DNA of 64,000 nucleotides from Deinobacterium chartae (GTDB taxonomy: Bacteria > Deinococcota > Deinococci > Deinococcales > Deinococcaceae), in assembly GCF_014202645.1 (NCBI RefSeq), contig NZ_JACHHG010000002.1:226180-290179 (forward strand), in the 5' to 3' direction. Position numbers and translations under genes: made by a program. Below the pieces are notes generated by a model. The model was given only the letters and a program-made list of their open reading frames with translations, ran no database searches and was not told the origin of the DNA. Shown one piece after another: positions 18,532 to 26,890 of the stretch; positions within the stretch are counted from its first letter, which is position 1, and every line of letters begins with the position of its first letter.

Positions 18532-19188
18532 TCAGGCCCTCTGGGCTGCCAAGGCCACGTAACCTTCCACCAGCTTCACGATCACCGGGTTGTGCGTGTG
18601 CACCCCGTGCGGCTCGCGCTCCCCCCCAAAGTGCGCCACGATCGCCGCTTCCCCGTCGCGCGCCACCAGAAACGGGCGCTGGCCTGCCGCCGCGATCGGC
18701 GGCAGGTTCTCTACGGTTGCCCGCACCACCTGCACCCCTCGCGGCGTGGCCTGCTCGAGGTGCTCGAGCTGCCCCAGGTCGTCCCCGGCCAGGTGCAGCG
18801 TGCGCCGGGCGTTCTCCACCAGGTTCTCGGCCAGCGACACGATGGCGGCCTCGCCGTGCAGGGGGTATACCGCCTCGGGGGCCGGGTCCGGGGTCAGGCG
18901 GGCCAGCGAGCGGTCCAAGGCATCGAGCCGTTCGGAGAACGAGCGGCGGGCGCGGTCCATGTACTCGCGTGCCGATAAGGGGGCGTACTCGAGGGGCGAC
19001 TGCTGCACGCGGGTGGCCAGTCCGCGCGCCTCGAGGCGCTCGAGGGTTTCGTAGATCTTGGGGCGCGGAATCTGGGCTTGTCGTGCGATACGCGCCGGAG
19101 CTGCACGGCCGAGTGCGAGCAGGGCAGTGTAGGCTTTGGACTCGTACTCCGTCAGGCCCAGGGCTTGCAGGTGGATCACGGCGCTCAT
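18532..19188 (-). CDS. TrmB family transcriptional regulator
   Basis: 218 aa. The N-terminal winged helix reads LGLTEYESKAYTALLALG..TPARIA-like, then IPRPKIYETLERLEARGL, the TrmB signature. The C-terminal part is a phospholipase-D-like TrmB effector domain. Such proteins regulate sugar transport or sugar use, and the converging amylase gene is a reasonable but unproven target. Start fixed by a leaderless box 6 nt upstream. Confidence 0.88.
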   Translation of the reverse strand: MSAVIHLQALGLTEYESKAYTALLALGRAAPARIARQAQIPRPKIYETLERLEARGLATRVQQSPLEYAPLSAREYMDRARRSFSERLDALDRSLARLTPDPAPEAVYPLHGEAAIVSLAENLVENARRTLHLAGDDLGQLEHLEQATPRGVQVVRATVENLPPIAAAGQRPFLVARDGEAAIVAHFGGEREPHGVHTHNPVIVKLVEGYVALAAQRA

Positions 19189-19194
19189 GCAAGC

Positions 19195-19200
19195 AGTGTA
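19195..19200 (-). promoter_or_regulatory. Leaderless -10 box of the TrmB gene
   Basis: TACACT on the minus strand is exactly 6 nt before the ATG at 19188. Confidence 0.6.
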
Positions 19201-19263
19201 CTACTCTCAGAGTTACGGAAAGATAACCGCCAAGACGGCGAGCGGGCGCAGGCAACAAGCAAA

Positions 19264-19297
19264 AGCGGCGGGGACGCTTTAAAGCGTCCCCGCCGCT
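19264..19297 (-). terminator. 34-bp palindromic terminator of the ctp gene
   Basis: Two perfect 17-base arms meet at 19280/19281. On the minus strand it is followed by TTTTGCTTGTT. Confidence 0.75.
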
Positions 19298-19313
19298 CGT
19301 CTGCCCAGCGGGC

Positions 19314-20669
19314 TCAGCGCTGGCCGAGCTGTTTAAGCGCTTCTTGCAGCTGCGCGTCGTTCTTGAGATCCACGCTGGCCTGACCCTGCACATCCGAACC
19401 GGTGGGCAGGCGGGCGGGCGTGTCCGAGTAGGTAAAGCGGCCTTCCTTGTCGGCGGTCAGCTCGACGCTCTTGCCGCCGATGTTCACGGTGATCTTGGTA
19501 CCGGGCGCAGCACCGCTGCCCTCGAGGGCGACCACGTTGGGGCGGCGCGAATCGGGAATGACGATGTCGGGCTCGATGCCCTTGCCCTGGATGGCGCGGC
19601 CTTTGGGTGTGAGCCACTCCTGTGCCACGATGGCGACCTTGCCGCCGTCGGGAAGAGAGAGCACCGACTGGGCGACCCCTTTGCCGAAGGTCTTTTCGCC
19701 GATGACCTTGGCGCGGCCCAGGTCCTGGAGCGCTCCGGCCACGATCTCCGAGGCCGAAGCGGAGTTCTTGTTGACCAGTACGACCATCTCGCCGGTGTAG
19801 TCGGTCGGCTGCTTCTGGGCCTTGCCGGAGGTACGGCCCGGACCGCTCGGCAGGCGCTCTACGCCGTTGCGGTCGCGCAGGCTGACGATGTTGCCTTCCT
19901 GCAGGAACTGGTCGGCCACGAAAATGCCGCCGTCGAGCAGGCCACCACCGTTATCGCGCATGTCGAGTACGAGCTTCTTGACGCCCGCATCGTTCATCTT
20001 CTTGACCGCAGCGGCGATCTGATCAAAGATCCGTTCGTTGTAGAACGTGTTGATCGAGATATAGCCGATGTCGCCGGGCAGCATGCCGGTCTCGACCGCG
20101 AACAACTGCACCTCCGCGCGGCGCACGGTGATGTCCAGGGTCTGGCCGTCGCGGCGCAGGGTCAGCTTGACGTCGGTGTCCTTGGGACCACGGATCTTGC
20201 GCACCGACTGACGGGTGGTCAGCTTGGTGATGTCCTCGCCGTTGACCTTGATGATTTCGTCACCGGCCAGCATGCCGGCCTTGGCGGCAGGCTGGTTCTT
20301 GTACACCTGCGCCGCGCGCGAACCGGTACCGTCGGGGTTCGCCGGCTCTAAGGTCACGCCGATCCCGAAGAAGGAGCCGCTCAAGTCTTCCTCGTCCAGC
20401 GCGTTGTCCTCGGGCGGAGTGTACGAGGTGAAGGGGTCCTCGAGCGACGACAGCATGCCGTTGATCGCACCCTGGAGCAGCTTGTCGGTCTCGACCTTGC
20501 TCTTGTCCAGGTAGAGCTGCTGCAAGCTGCCGAGCACCTCGAGGAAAGTCTGGCCCTCGATCGTCTTCAGCGCGCCGTCCGAGGCGTAGGTGCGCAACTG
20601 GGCGTAACCGATGGCCGCCGTGGCTGCCAGGCTCACCGCAATAACCGTGATACGACGCGATTTGTTCAT
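19314..20669 (-). CDS. S41 family C-terminal processing protease
   Basis: 451 aa. An N-terminal signal anchor (about 6-24) exports the enzyme. A PDZ domain follows (about 98-185, with GIGVTLE and AGMLAGDEIIKVNG). The protease core carries the Ser/Lys dyad: Ser305 in NSASASEI and Lys330 in TFGKG, 25 residues apart as in CtpA/Prc. It cleaves C-termini of envelope proteins. It is divergent from ftsE-ftsX-envC, so it may act on the same cell-envelope machinery. TAGAAT lies 8 nt before the ATG. Confidence 0.93.
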   Translation of the reverse strand: MNKSRRITVIAVSLAATAAIGYAQLRTYASDGALKTIEGQTFLEVLGSLQQLYLDKSKVETDKLLQGAINGMLSSLEDPFTSYTPPEDNALDEEDLSGSFFGIGVTLEPANPDGTGSRAAQVYKNQPAAKAGMLAGDEIIKVNGEDITKLTTRQSVRKIRGPKDTDVKLTLRRDGQTLDITVRRAEVQLFAVETGMLPGDIGYISINTFYNERIFDQIAAAVKKMNDAGVKKLVLDMRDNGGGLLDGGIFVADQFLQEGNIVSLRDRNGVERLPSGPGRTSGKAQKQPTDYTGEMVVLVNKNSASASEIVAGALQDLGRAKVIGEKTFGKGVAQSVLSLPDGGKVAIVAQEWLTPKGRAIQGKGIEPDIVIPDSRRPNVVALEGSGAAPGTKITVNIGGKSVELTADKEGRFTYSDTPARLPTGSDVQGQASVDLKNDAQLQEALKQLGQR

Positions 20670-20863
20670 GCTTCTTGATTCTAACCAAAGCCGGTGAGAT
20701 GGCTGTGTGGGGCCTCACAGGTCACTTTCCACCGTATAGAAAACACAAATCGCTGAACCGGGCCGAGTCATCATACGAAACACACCGGCTACTAACCCCA
20801 GCTCCACAAAATCTCCAAATTTGTGCGCTGCAGCGCAGCCAAACTGTGACCTGCCACTTCATG

Positions 20864-20889
20864 TAGACTGGTGCACTATCGGCTATGCT
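20864..20889 (+). promoter_or_regulatory. Candidate -10 boxes upstream of ftsE
   Basis: TAGACT (20864-20869) and TATGCT (20884-20889) both fit -10 boxes in the 258-bp divergent region. A 12-bp palindrome GCGCTGCAGCGC lies before them at 20825-20836. No further gene is visible in this gap. Confidence 0.4.
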
Positions 20890-20927
20890 CTAAACGTGTT
20901 CCATCACCGCCTTAACAGGGGGAAGCC

Positions 20928-21611
20928 GTGATTCAGCTGCATCGCGTCAGCCTCGAGTATCCCGTCACGCGCACCCTGGCGCTTGACGACGTCAATCTGC
21001 ACATCAAAAAAGGCGAATTCGTCTATCTGATCGGCCACAGCGGAGCGGGCAAGTCCAGCCTGATGAACCTGCTGCTCAAGCGGGCCGTTCCCACCAAGGG
21101 GCAGGTCTACGTGGGCGGAGAACCGCTCAACCGTTACCGTGGCCGCCGGGTGGCCCTGCACCGCCGCCGCATCGGCATGGTGTTTCAGGAGAACCTGCTG
21201 CTTCCACACCTGTCGGTGTACGACAACGTGGCCTTCGCGCTGCGGGTCACCGGCACCCCGCAGGCCCAGTGGCCTGCCAAGGTCATGAACGTCTTGAAAC
21301 TGGTCGGGCTCGAGCACAAACGCGCGGCCCTGCCGGTGCAGCTCTCGCAGGGCGAGCAGCAGCGCGTGGCCATCGCCCGCGCGGTCGTCACCGAACCTCC
21401 GCTGCTGCTGGCCGACGAGCCCACCGGCAACCTGGACCCCGAGATCAGCGCCGACATCATGCGACTGCTGCAAAACATCAACCTGCGCGGTACCACCGTG
21501 CTGTTTGCCACGCACGCACGCGACCTGGTCGAGGCCTACCGTCACCGCACCCTGACCCTGCGCAAGGGCAAGCTGGTCCGTGACGATCCGTACGGCGGCT
21601 ACGCGCTGTGA
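20928..21611 (+). CDS. ftsE: Cell division ATP-binding protein FtsE
   Basis: 227 aa ABC ATPase that works with FtsX to control cell wall hydrolases at the division site. Walker A GHSGAGKSS, signature LSQGEQQRVAIARA and Walker B LLLADEPTGNLDP are intact. The GTG at 20928 has AGGGGGA upstream. First gene of ftsE-ftsX-EnvC-like, the full set needed for septal hydrolase activation. Confidence 0.93.
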   Translation: MIQLHRVSLEYPVTRTLALDDVNLHIKKGEFVYLIGHSGAGKSSLMNLLLKRAVPTKGQVYVGGEPLNRYRGRRVALHRRRIGMVFQENLLLPHLSVYDNVAFALRVTGTPQAQWPAKVMNVLKLVGLEHKRAALPVQLSQGEQQRVAIARAVVTEPPLLLADEPTGNLDPEISADIMRLLQNINLRGTTVLFATHARDLVEAYRHRTLTLRKGKLVRDDPYGGYAL

Positions 21612-21666
21612 CGCTTTCGGTTCACGGCGCTCACGCCGCCCCGTCCCTTGATGTGAGCCTTCCTGC

Positions 21667-22539
21667 ATGAACTATCACCTGCGCCAGACCTGGCTGGCCA
21701 TGCGCGGCAACTTCACGGCCACGCTGGCCACGTTTGTCACCATGACCCTCACGCTCCTGATCCTGGGCAGCGTGAGCCTCACCGCCCTCAACCTCGAGCA
21801 GAACCTGCGCAAGCTCGAAAGCGACGTCGAGATCGCGGCATTTCTCAGCCAGGACGCCGACACCGCCGACATCTTCAACCGCCTGCAGTCCACCGCGCAG
21901 TACCCCGAGGTCACCCAGGCCACGCTGATCTCCAAGGAACAGGTCCTCGAGGAGATGACCCGGGACTACCCGTACATCGGCGAGGCGGGCGGGCTGGTCG
22001 AGAACCCCTTTCCGGACACGATCCGCCTCAAGCTGCAAGATCCTGCGGACACGGTCAAGGTGGCCCGCCGCCTCGAGCGGCTTCCGGGCGTGGAGAGCGT
22101 GGAGTACGGCGCAGGTTACGTGAACCAGGCGGTGCGCACCATCGACGTGGTGCGCGCTTTTGGCTTCGGGCTGGTCTTGCTGCTGGTCCTCAACACGCTG
22201 TTTAACATCCTCAACACCGTGCGGGTGGCGATGTATGCCCGCCGCGACGAGATCAACGTGATGCGGCTGCTCGGGGCCACCCGCGGTTTCATCCGCGCGC
22301 CGTACGTCCTCGAGGGACTGCTGCTGGGCCTGCTGTCGGGAGCCATCAGCTGCGCGCTGCTGTATCCGGGCTACCTGACGCTGGGCGCACGCGTGCAGGA
22401 ACTGCTGCCCGCGCTGCCGATGGTCAGCGACGCGCGCAGCGTCTGGGCCATCTTGGGCGGCCTGCCGCTGCTGGGTGTACTGCTGGGCGTGCTGGGCAGC
22501 CTGTTCGCCTCCAGCCGCTACCTGCGGGAGCTCGAGTAA
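21667..22539 (+). CDS. ftsX: Cell division protein FtsX
   Basis: 290 aa permease-like partner of FtsE. It has a first membrane helix (about 20-42), an extracellular domain (about 43-165) that should bind the EnvC-like protein, and three further helices, with the FtsX-typical NTVRVAMYARRDEI..MRLLGAT stretch at about 191-212. The gene follows ftsE by 55 nt and ends 3 nt before the EnvC-like gene. Confidence 0.93.
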   Translation: MNYHLRQTWLAMRGNFTATLATFVTMTLTLLILGSVSLTALNLEQNLRKLESDVEIAAFLSQDADTADIFNRLQSTAQYPEVTQATLISKEQVLEEMTRDYPYIGEAGGLVENPFPDTIRLKLQDPADTVKVARRLERLPGVESVEYGAGYVNQAVRTIDVVRAFGFGLVLLLVLNTLFNILNTVRVAMYARRDEINVMRLLGATRGFIRAPYVLEGLLLGLLSGAISCALLYPGYLTLGARVQELLPALPMVSDARSVWAILGGLPLLGVLLGVLGSLFASSRYLRELE

Positions 22540-22542
22540 ACC

Positions 22543-23994
22543 ATGTCGCCCCGCCTCAAGCGCCGCGCGGCCTGGATGCTGCTGTCGCTGTCGCTGCTCG
22601 GCAGCGGTCCCGCCCAGACCCTCAACCAGTTGCAGCAACAACTGGAGCAGGCCCGCGAGGCCCGCGAGGTGCAAGACCGCCGCATCCGTTCGCTGCAGCA
22701 GGAAATCAACCGCCTCTCGGCCCGGCAAAAACAGTTGGGCACCCAGCTCAGCAGCCTCGAGGCCCGCATCGCACGCCTCGAGAACGAACGCCTCAAGGTC
22801 GAGGAACAGCTGAAAGACACCCAGGCGCGCGTCGCGGACGTCAACAGCCGTATCGCGGTGACCGAGGCCCGGGTGGCACGCCAGAAGCTGCAGGTCCAGA
22901 AGGTGATGCTGCAGCTCTACCGCGACCGCTCGGGCCGCTACGTCAAGCTGCTGTCGCAGGAAGACAACATCTACGACATCCTGATCAAGGCGCGCTACCT
23001 CGACCGCCTGGGCAGGCAGGACCTCGAGGTGATCGAGGAGCTGCGCGGCTCGCTGCAGCAGCTGGACACGCAAAAACAGGAGCTGCTGGCCCTGACCGAA
23101 CGCCTCAATGCCCTGCAGCGCGACCTGGTGGCACGCACCGACCGGGTGCAGGCCGAGCGCGACCGGCAGCAGAGCACCCTGGCCGAACTGCGCCGCACCG
23201 CTGCGGGCCGTCAGCAGCTGCTGCTGCAGACCGCCGAGGCGCAGCGCGACACCCAGGCACGCATCGGCAACCTGTTTAACGCCATCTTGGCCGAGCGGGC
23301 CCGCATCGAAGAAGAGCGCAGACGGCGCGAGGAAGAGGAACGCAAGCGGCGCGAGGAGGAACGCAGGCGCCTCGAGGCCCAGCGGCGCGAGCTCGAACGC
23401 CAGCGCCTCGAGGCCCAGCGGCGCGAGGAGGAACGCAGGCGCCTCGAGGCCCAGCGCGCCGCGGCCGCCTCGCGTGAGGCGGCCGCCAGGCAGGCCGAGC
23501 AGGCCCGCCTGGAACGGGCGCGCCTCGAGCGCGAGGCGGCCGCGGTGCGCCAGCGCGAACAACAACTCGAGCAGCAGGAACGTCAGGCCGCAGCGGCCAG
23601 CTCGCGGCCTCCCCTGCCCGCCTCGGTGGGCCGTCTGAGCTTTCCCATGCCGGGCGGTCGGGTGGTACGCCGCTACGGCCAAGAAGGCCCTTACGAGCTG
23701 ATCGCGGGGCCTGCACCGGGCAGCCCGGTGCAGGCTTCGGCCGAGGGCGAGGTGCTGCAGGTGCAGTACTACGCCGCGACCGGCTGGGTGGTGCTGATCC
23801 GCCACTCGGATTCGCTGGCGACCTCGTACAGCGGCTTGCAGCAGCCGGTGGTGAGCGCCGGGGACCGCGTGGCCCGCAACCAGTTGCTGGGTTATACCGG
23901 CGGCAGCCCCTCGCTCGACCCGGAGAGCTTTCAGTTCTCGGTGGCCGCGCTGCGCAACAACCAGCTGCAGGGCTGGGTGGCCCCGAACTACTGA
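22543..23994 (+). CDS. EnvC-like murein hydrolase activator with degenerate LytM domain
   Basis: 483 aa, exported (signal to about residue 25). Long coiled coils at about 26-250 and 255-345, the second being almost pure Arg/Glu (EERRRLEAQRR). The C-terminal 120 residues have the LytM/M23 fold, but the zinc ligands are gone: the usual HxG.D segment is replaced by YELIAGPA and the final HxH by FQFSV. Like E. coli EnvC, it should activate, rather than be, a peptidoglycan hydrolase. Operon position next to ftsEX supports this. Confidence 0.88.
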   Translation: MSPRLKRRAAWMLLSLSLLGSGPAQTLNQLQQQLEQAREAREVQDRRIRSLQQEINRLSARQKQLGTQLSSLEARIARLENERLKVEEQLKDTQARVADVNSRIAVTEARVARQKLQVQKVMLQLYRDRSGRYVKLLSQEDNIYDILIKARYLDRLGRQDLEVIEELRGSLQQLDTQKQELLALTERLNALQRDLVARTDRVQAERDRQQSTLAELRRTAAGRQQLLLQTAEAQRDTQARIGNLFNAILAERARIEEERRRREEEERKRREEERRRLEAQRRELERQRLEAQRREEERRRLEAQRAAAASREAAARQAEQARLERARLEREAAAVRQREQQLEQQERQAAAASSRPPLPASVGRLSFPMPGGRVVRRYGQEGPYELIAGPAPGSPVQASAEGEVLQVQYYAATGWVVLIRHSDSLATSYSGLQQPVVSAGDRVARNQLLGYTGGSPSLDPESFQFSVAALRNNQLQGWVAPNY

Positions 23995-24010
23995 CGGACT
24001 CCCGCCGTGG

Positions 24011-24039
24011 TTGCCCGCTCTGACCTCCTCTGGTAGACT
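24011..24039 (+). promoter_or_regulatory. Promoter of the rpsP operon
   Basis: TTGCCC (24011-24016) and TAGACT (24034-24039) are separated by 17 bp. Confidence 0.6.
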
Positions 24040-24119
24040 GTTTCGGTATGCCCCCGCGTGGCTGCTGGCAGGGCATGCACCAAGCCCAACCCTCAAACCG
24101 CAAGGAACTTCAATACACC

Positions 24120-24371
<252 letters not shown>

Positions 24372-24374
24372 GCC

Positions 24375-24617
24375 GTGGCCGACCTGAACGAGCTGGTGCG
24401 CTACCTCGCCGAGAGCGTCGTGGACGACCCGACTTCGGTTCGGGTCTCGGCGCGTCGGGGCAGCGAAACCACCTACCTGATTCAGGTCGCTGCCGGCGAA
24501 GAGGGTCGCGTGATCGGGCGCGGCGGCCGTATCATCCAGGCGATCCGCACGGTCGCCCGTGCCTGCGCCGAACCGCGTGAGCGGGTGCAGGTCGATATCG
24601 CCGCGCCCAAGCGCTGA
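24375..24617 (+). CDS. khpA: KH-domain RNA-binding protein KhpA
   Basis: 80 aa. Single KH domain with the GxxG loop (GRGGRIIQAIR). KhpA proteins bind RNA, often with KhpB, and affect cell envelope growth. The GTG start is 3 nt after the rpsP stop. A terminator-like hairpin follows before rimM. Confidence 0.92.
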   Translation: MADLNELVRYLAESVVDDPTSVRVSARRGSETTYLIQVAAGEEGRVIGRGGRIIQAIRTVARACAEPRERVQVDIAAPKR

Positions 24618-24640
24618 TACCGAAGCGAAACAATGTAAAG

Positions 24641-24673
24641 GGAGCGGCAGCGTGTTTGCCGCTCCTTCTTTTC
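24641..24673 (+). terminator. Terminator/attenuator between khpA and rimM
   Basis: A 9-bp perfect stem (24641-24649 with 24657-24665), 7-nt loop, then TTCTTTTC. It splits the operon into rpsP-khpA and rimM-trmD with only 17 nt left before the rimM ATG. Confidence 0.7.
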
Positions 24674-24690
24674 TGGGCAGGAGAGAGAAC

Positions 24691-25176
24691 ATGTCGGACC
24701 TGATCGAAATCGGGCGCGTCACCGGCACTTTCGGAGTGAACGGTACGCTCAAGGTCATCGCCGCCGGTGACCCACAGCGGCTGCTGGGCCTCGAGACGGT
24801 CACCCTCGAGGGGAGCGGGACCTTGCGCGTAAGGCGCATCGATCCTAACGGCCCCGGCGTCCTGCTGCAGCTGATGGGCATCGCGGACCGCAGCGCCGCC
24901 GAGGAGTTGCGCGGCAAGCGGGTGTACGCCCGTGAGGCAGACCTGCCGCCCCTCGAGGAGGGCGAGTACTACTACCACGACCTGATCGGGCTGCCGGTGC
25001 GCTCTCCCGCAGGGGAGGAACTGGGCCGGGTGGAGGCGGTGCAGGACCTGGGCTACCAGGACCTGCTGGAGGTGCGGCGCGGCCTGAAGCTGGTGCTCGT
25101 ACCGCTGCAGGCCCCGTACGTGGAGGTGCGTCCCGGAGAGGCGATCGTGGTGGACGCCCCGGAAGGGCTGCTGTGA
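24691..25176 (+). CDS. rimM: Ribosome maturation factor RimM
   Basis: 161 aa from the ATG at 24691 after AGGAGAGA. It assists 30S assembly near S19. The N-terminal RimM domain starts [14 protein letters not shown]; the PRC-barrel domain follows ([11 protein letters not shown]). The stop overlaps the GTG start of trmD. Confidence 0.95.
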   Translation: MSDLIEIGRVTGTFGVNGTLKVIAAGDPQRLLGLETVTLEGSGTLRVRRIDPNGPGVLLQLMGIADRSAAEELRGKRVYAREADLPPLEEGEYYYHDLIGLPVRSPAGEELGRVEAVQDLGYQDLLEVRRGLKLVLVPLQAPYVEVRPGEAIVVDAPEGLL

Positions 25177-25982
25177 AGTTCACGGTCCTGACGCTGTTTC
25201 CCGAGCTGCTGCGCCCCTGGACCGAGGGAGCCCTGCTGGGCAAGGCGGGCGAGCGGGGCCTGCTCGAGTACGCGCTGGTCAACATGCGGGACTACTCGGG
25301 CAACCGGCACCTGAAGGTGGACGACACGCCCTACGGCGGCGGGGCCGGCATGGTGATCCGCGCCGACGTGGTCGAGCGCTCGCTCGAGGCGGCGACCCGC
25401 GACCGACCGGCGGACGAGGTGATTTTCCTGTCCCCGGCCGGGCGGCGCTTCGACCAGCGCTTGGCCGAGGAGCTCGCCCGCAAGGACCACCTGGTGCTGG
25501 TGTGCGGTCGGTACGAGGGTTTCGACGCGCGCGCCGAGAGCCTAGCGACCCTCGAGGTGTCGCTGGGCGACTTCGTGATGATGGGCGGGGAGGCGGCGGC
25601 GGCCTGCATCCTCGAGGCGGTCGGTCGGCTGCGCGAGAACGTGCTGGGCGACGCGGACTCGCACCGCCAGGATTCGTTCTCGAGCGGCCTGCTCGACTAC
25701 CCCGAGTACACGCGTCCGGCGGTGTGGCGCGGCCTGGAGGTGCCCGAGGTGCTCAAGGGCGGCAACCACGCCGCAATCGAGCGCTGGCGGCGCGAGTCCG
25801 CGTTGCGGCGCACCCTCGAGCGCCGCCCGGATCTGCTGCGCTCGGCCCCGCTGACGCCCGAGGACAGCCGTACGCTGCTCGAGCTGGGCGCGACCGAGCA
25901 GGACCTCGCGGCGTGGGGAGCGCCGCCGCCGCCCGTGCCGAAAAAGCGCCGCAAGAAAAAAGCGGCGAGTGAAAACGGTTAA
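25173..25982 (+). CDS. trmD: tRNA (guanine-37-N1)-methyltransferase
   Basis: 269 aa SPOUT methyltransferase that makes m1G37 in tRNA and prevents frameshifts. Typical motifs are [32 protein letters not shown] and [11 protein letters not shown] with [13 protein letters not shown]. The C-terminus has an extra basic tail (KKRRKKKAA). The GTG start overlaps the rimM stop as GTGA. Confidence 0.96.
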   Translation: MKFTVLTLFPELLRPWTEGALLGKAGERGLLEYALVNMRDYSGNRHLKVDDTPYGGGAGMVIRADVVERSLEAATRDRPADEVIFLSPAGRRFDQRLAEELARKDHLVLVCGRYEGFDARAESLATLEVSLGDFVMMGGEAAAACILEAVGRLRENVLGDADSHRQDSFSSGLLDYPEYTRPAVWRGLEVPEVLKGGNHAAIERWRRESALRRTLERRPDLLRSAPLTPEDSRTLLELGATEQDLAAWGAPPPPVPKKRRKKKAASENG

Positions 25983-26050
25983 GATACGTGACTGAACCCA
26001 GCGTAAAGGCCTTTGTAAGACCTGCTCAGGTCAACGCAAGGGCCAGGGCG

Positions 26051-26056
26051 TAACGT
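26051..26056 (+). promoter_or_regulatory. Leaderless -10 box of the Lon-N gene
   Basis: TAACGT stands exactly 6 nt before the ATG at 26063. Confidence 0.5.
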
Positions 26057-26062
26057 AGAGCC

Positions 26063-26653
26063 ATGCACATTCCGCTGTTTCCCCTGCCCAATCTCGTGAT
26101 ACTTCCGGGGATGGTCGTTCCTCTGTACATCTTCGAACAGCGGTACCGCGAGTTGCTGGCGAAGGTACGGCAGAGCGGGGAGAGTTTCGGGATCGTGAGC
26201 CTGCACCCGGAGAGCGAGGGGGAGCCGCTGGAGCGGGTGGGCCGGGTGGGAACGCTGGTGAGTGTGACCCAGGTGGAAGACCACCCGGACGGTACCTCGT
26301 CGATCGTGGTGGTGGGCGGCGAGCGTTTTCGGGTGGACCGCTTCGACGCGCACAGCTACAGTTACCTGTGCGCCGAGGTGCAGCTGTGCCCGCTCGAACC
26401 CAGCGACCTGAACGCGCTGGCCGTGCTCAGCTGGGACCTGTTCGAGCGTTTCGTGAGCTCGGCGCGTCCGGACCTGCAACCCACCCTGCGCAGCGAGGCA
26501 CCCGAAGACGGCGTGCTGCTGGCGTCGTTCGTGGCCGCCAACTTGCGGCTGAGCGGCGAGCAGATGCAGCGGGTCCTCGAGGCTCCGAGCCTGCTGGCAC
26601 GCTGGCAGTTGCTGGCGCAGTGGATTCCGGAGGCCAAGCGTACCCTGAACTGA
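26063..26653 (+). CDS. LON substrate-binding-domain protein
   Basis: 196 aa. It matches the Lon N-terminal domain alone: IPLFPLPNLVILPGMVVPLYIFEQRYREL at the start, then GTLVSVTQVEDHPDG and GGERFRV. There is no ATPase or protease part. Such stand-alone proteins are common, and a role in protein quality control is suspected but unproven. Confidence 0.88.
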   Translation: MHIPLFPLPNLVILPGMVVPLYIFEQRYRELLAKVRQSGESFGIVSLHPESEGEPLERVGRVGTLVSVTQVEDHPDGTSSIVVVGGERFRVDRFDAHSYSYLCAEVQLCPLEPSDLNALAVLSWDLFERFVSSARPDLQPTLRSEAPEDGVLLASFVAANLRLSGEQMQRVLEAPSLLARWQLLAQWIPEAKRTLN

Positions 26654-26797
26654 CCGTCAAGCCGGCCGGAGGGCTGCTCACCTTGCCCTCGTGGACGGTC
26701 CTGCGCTCCGCTGCCCTCGCCGGGCAAGAGCCTGGCGCCGGTTGGCATTGCAGACCCACGCCGTCTTGCGCGAACAGCGCAGCTTTCGGTCCTCATA

Positions 26798-26814
26798 TTA
26801 TGCTCCAGGCATAA
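26798..26814. promoter_or_regulatory. RDRM-type palindrome upstream of gyrA
   Basis: TTATGCTCCAGGCATAA is a 17-bp palindrome matching the Deinococcus radiation/desiccation response motif plan (TTATG-N7-CATAA), the site bound by the DdrO repressor. gyrA is a known member of that regulon in Deinococcus. Confidence 0.75.
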
Positions 26815-26835
26815 CACCCGGCGGGGTGGATGTGC

Positions 26836-26841
26836 TATACT
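26836..26841 (+). promoter_or_regulatory. -10 box of gyrA
   Basis: TATACT lies 21 bp after the RDRM-type palindrome, so bound repressor would cover the -35 region. Confidence 0.6.
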
Positions 26842-26890
26842 GTATTGTTGCGCTCATGCGCACTTTCAACGCCCAGGACGGAGGTTACGG

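Noticed and set aside
21631-24096. 821-codon minus-strand open frame over ftsX and the EnvC-like gene
   Set aside because: Antisense of recognised genes; composition is that of a mirror frame.
26652-26728. Two interleaved 7-bp inverted repeats (GACCGTC/GACGGTC and CTTGCCC/GGGCAAG), a possible pseudoknot
   Set aside because: Such short GC-rich matches are expected by chance at this spacing, and there is no other sign of an RNA.
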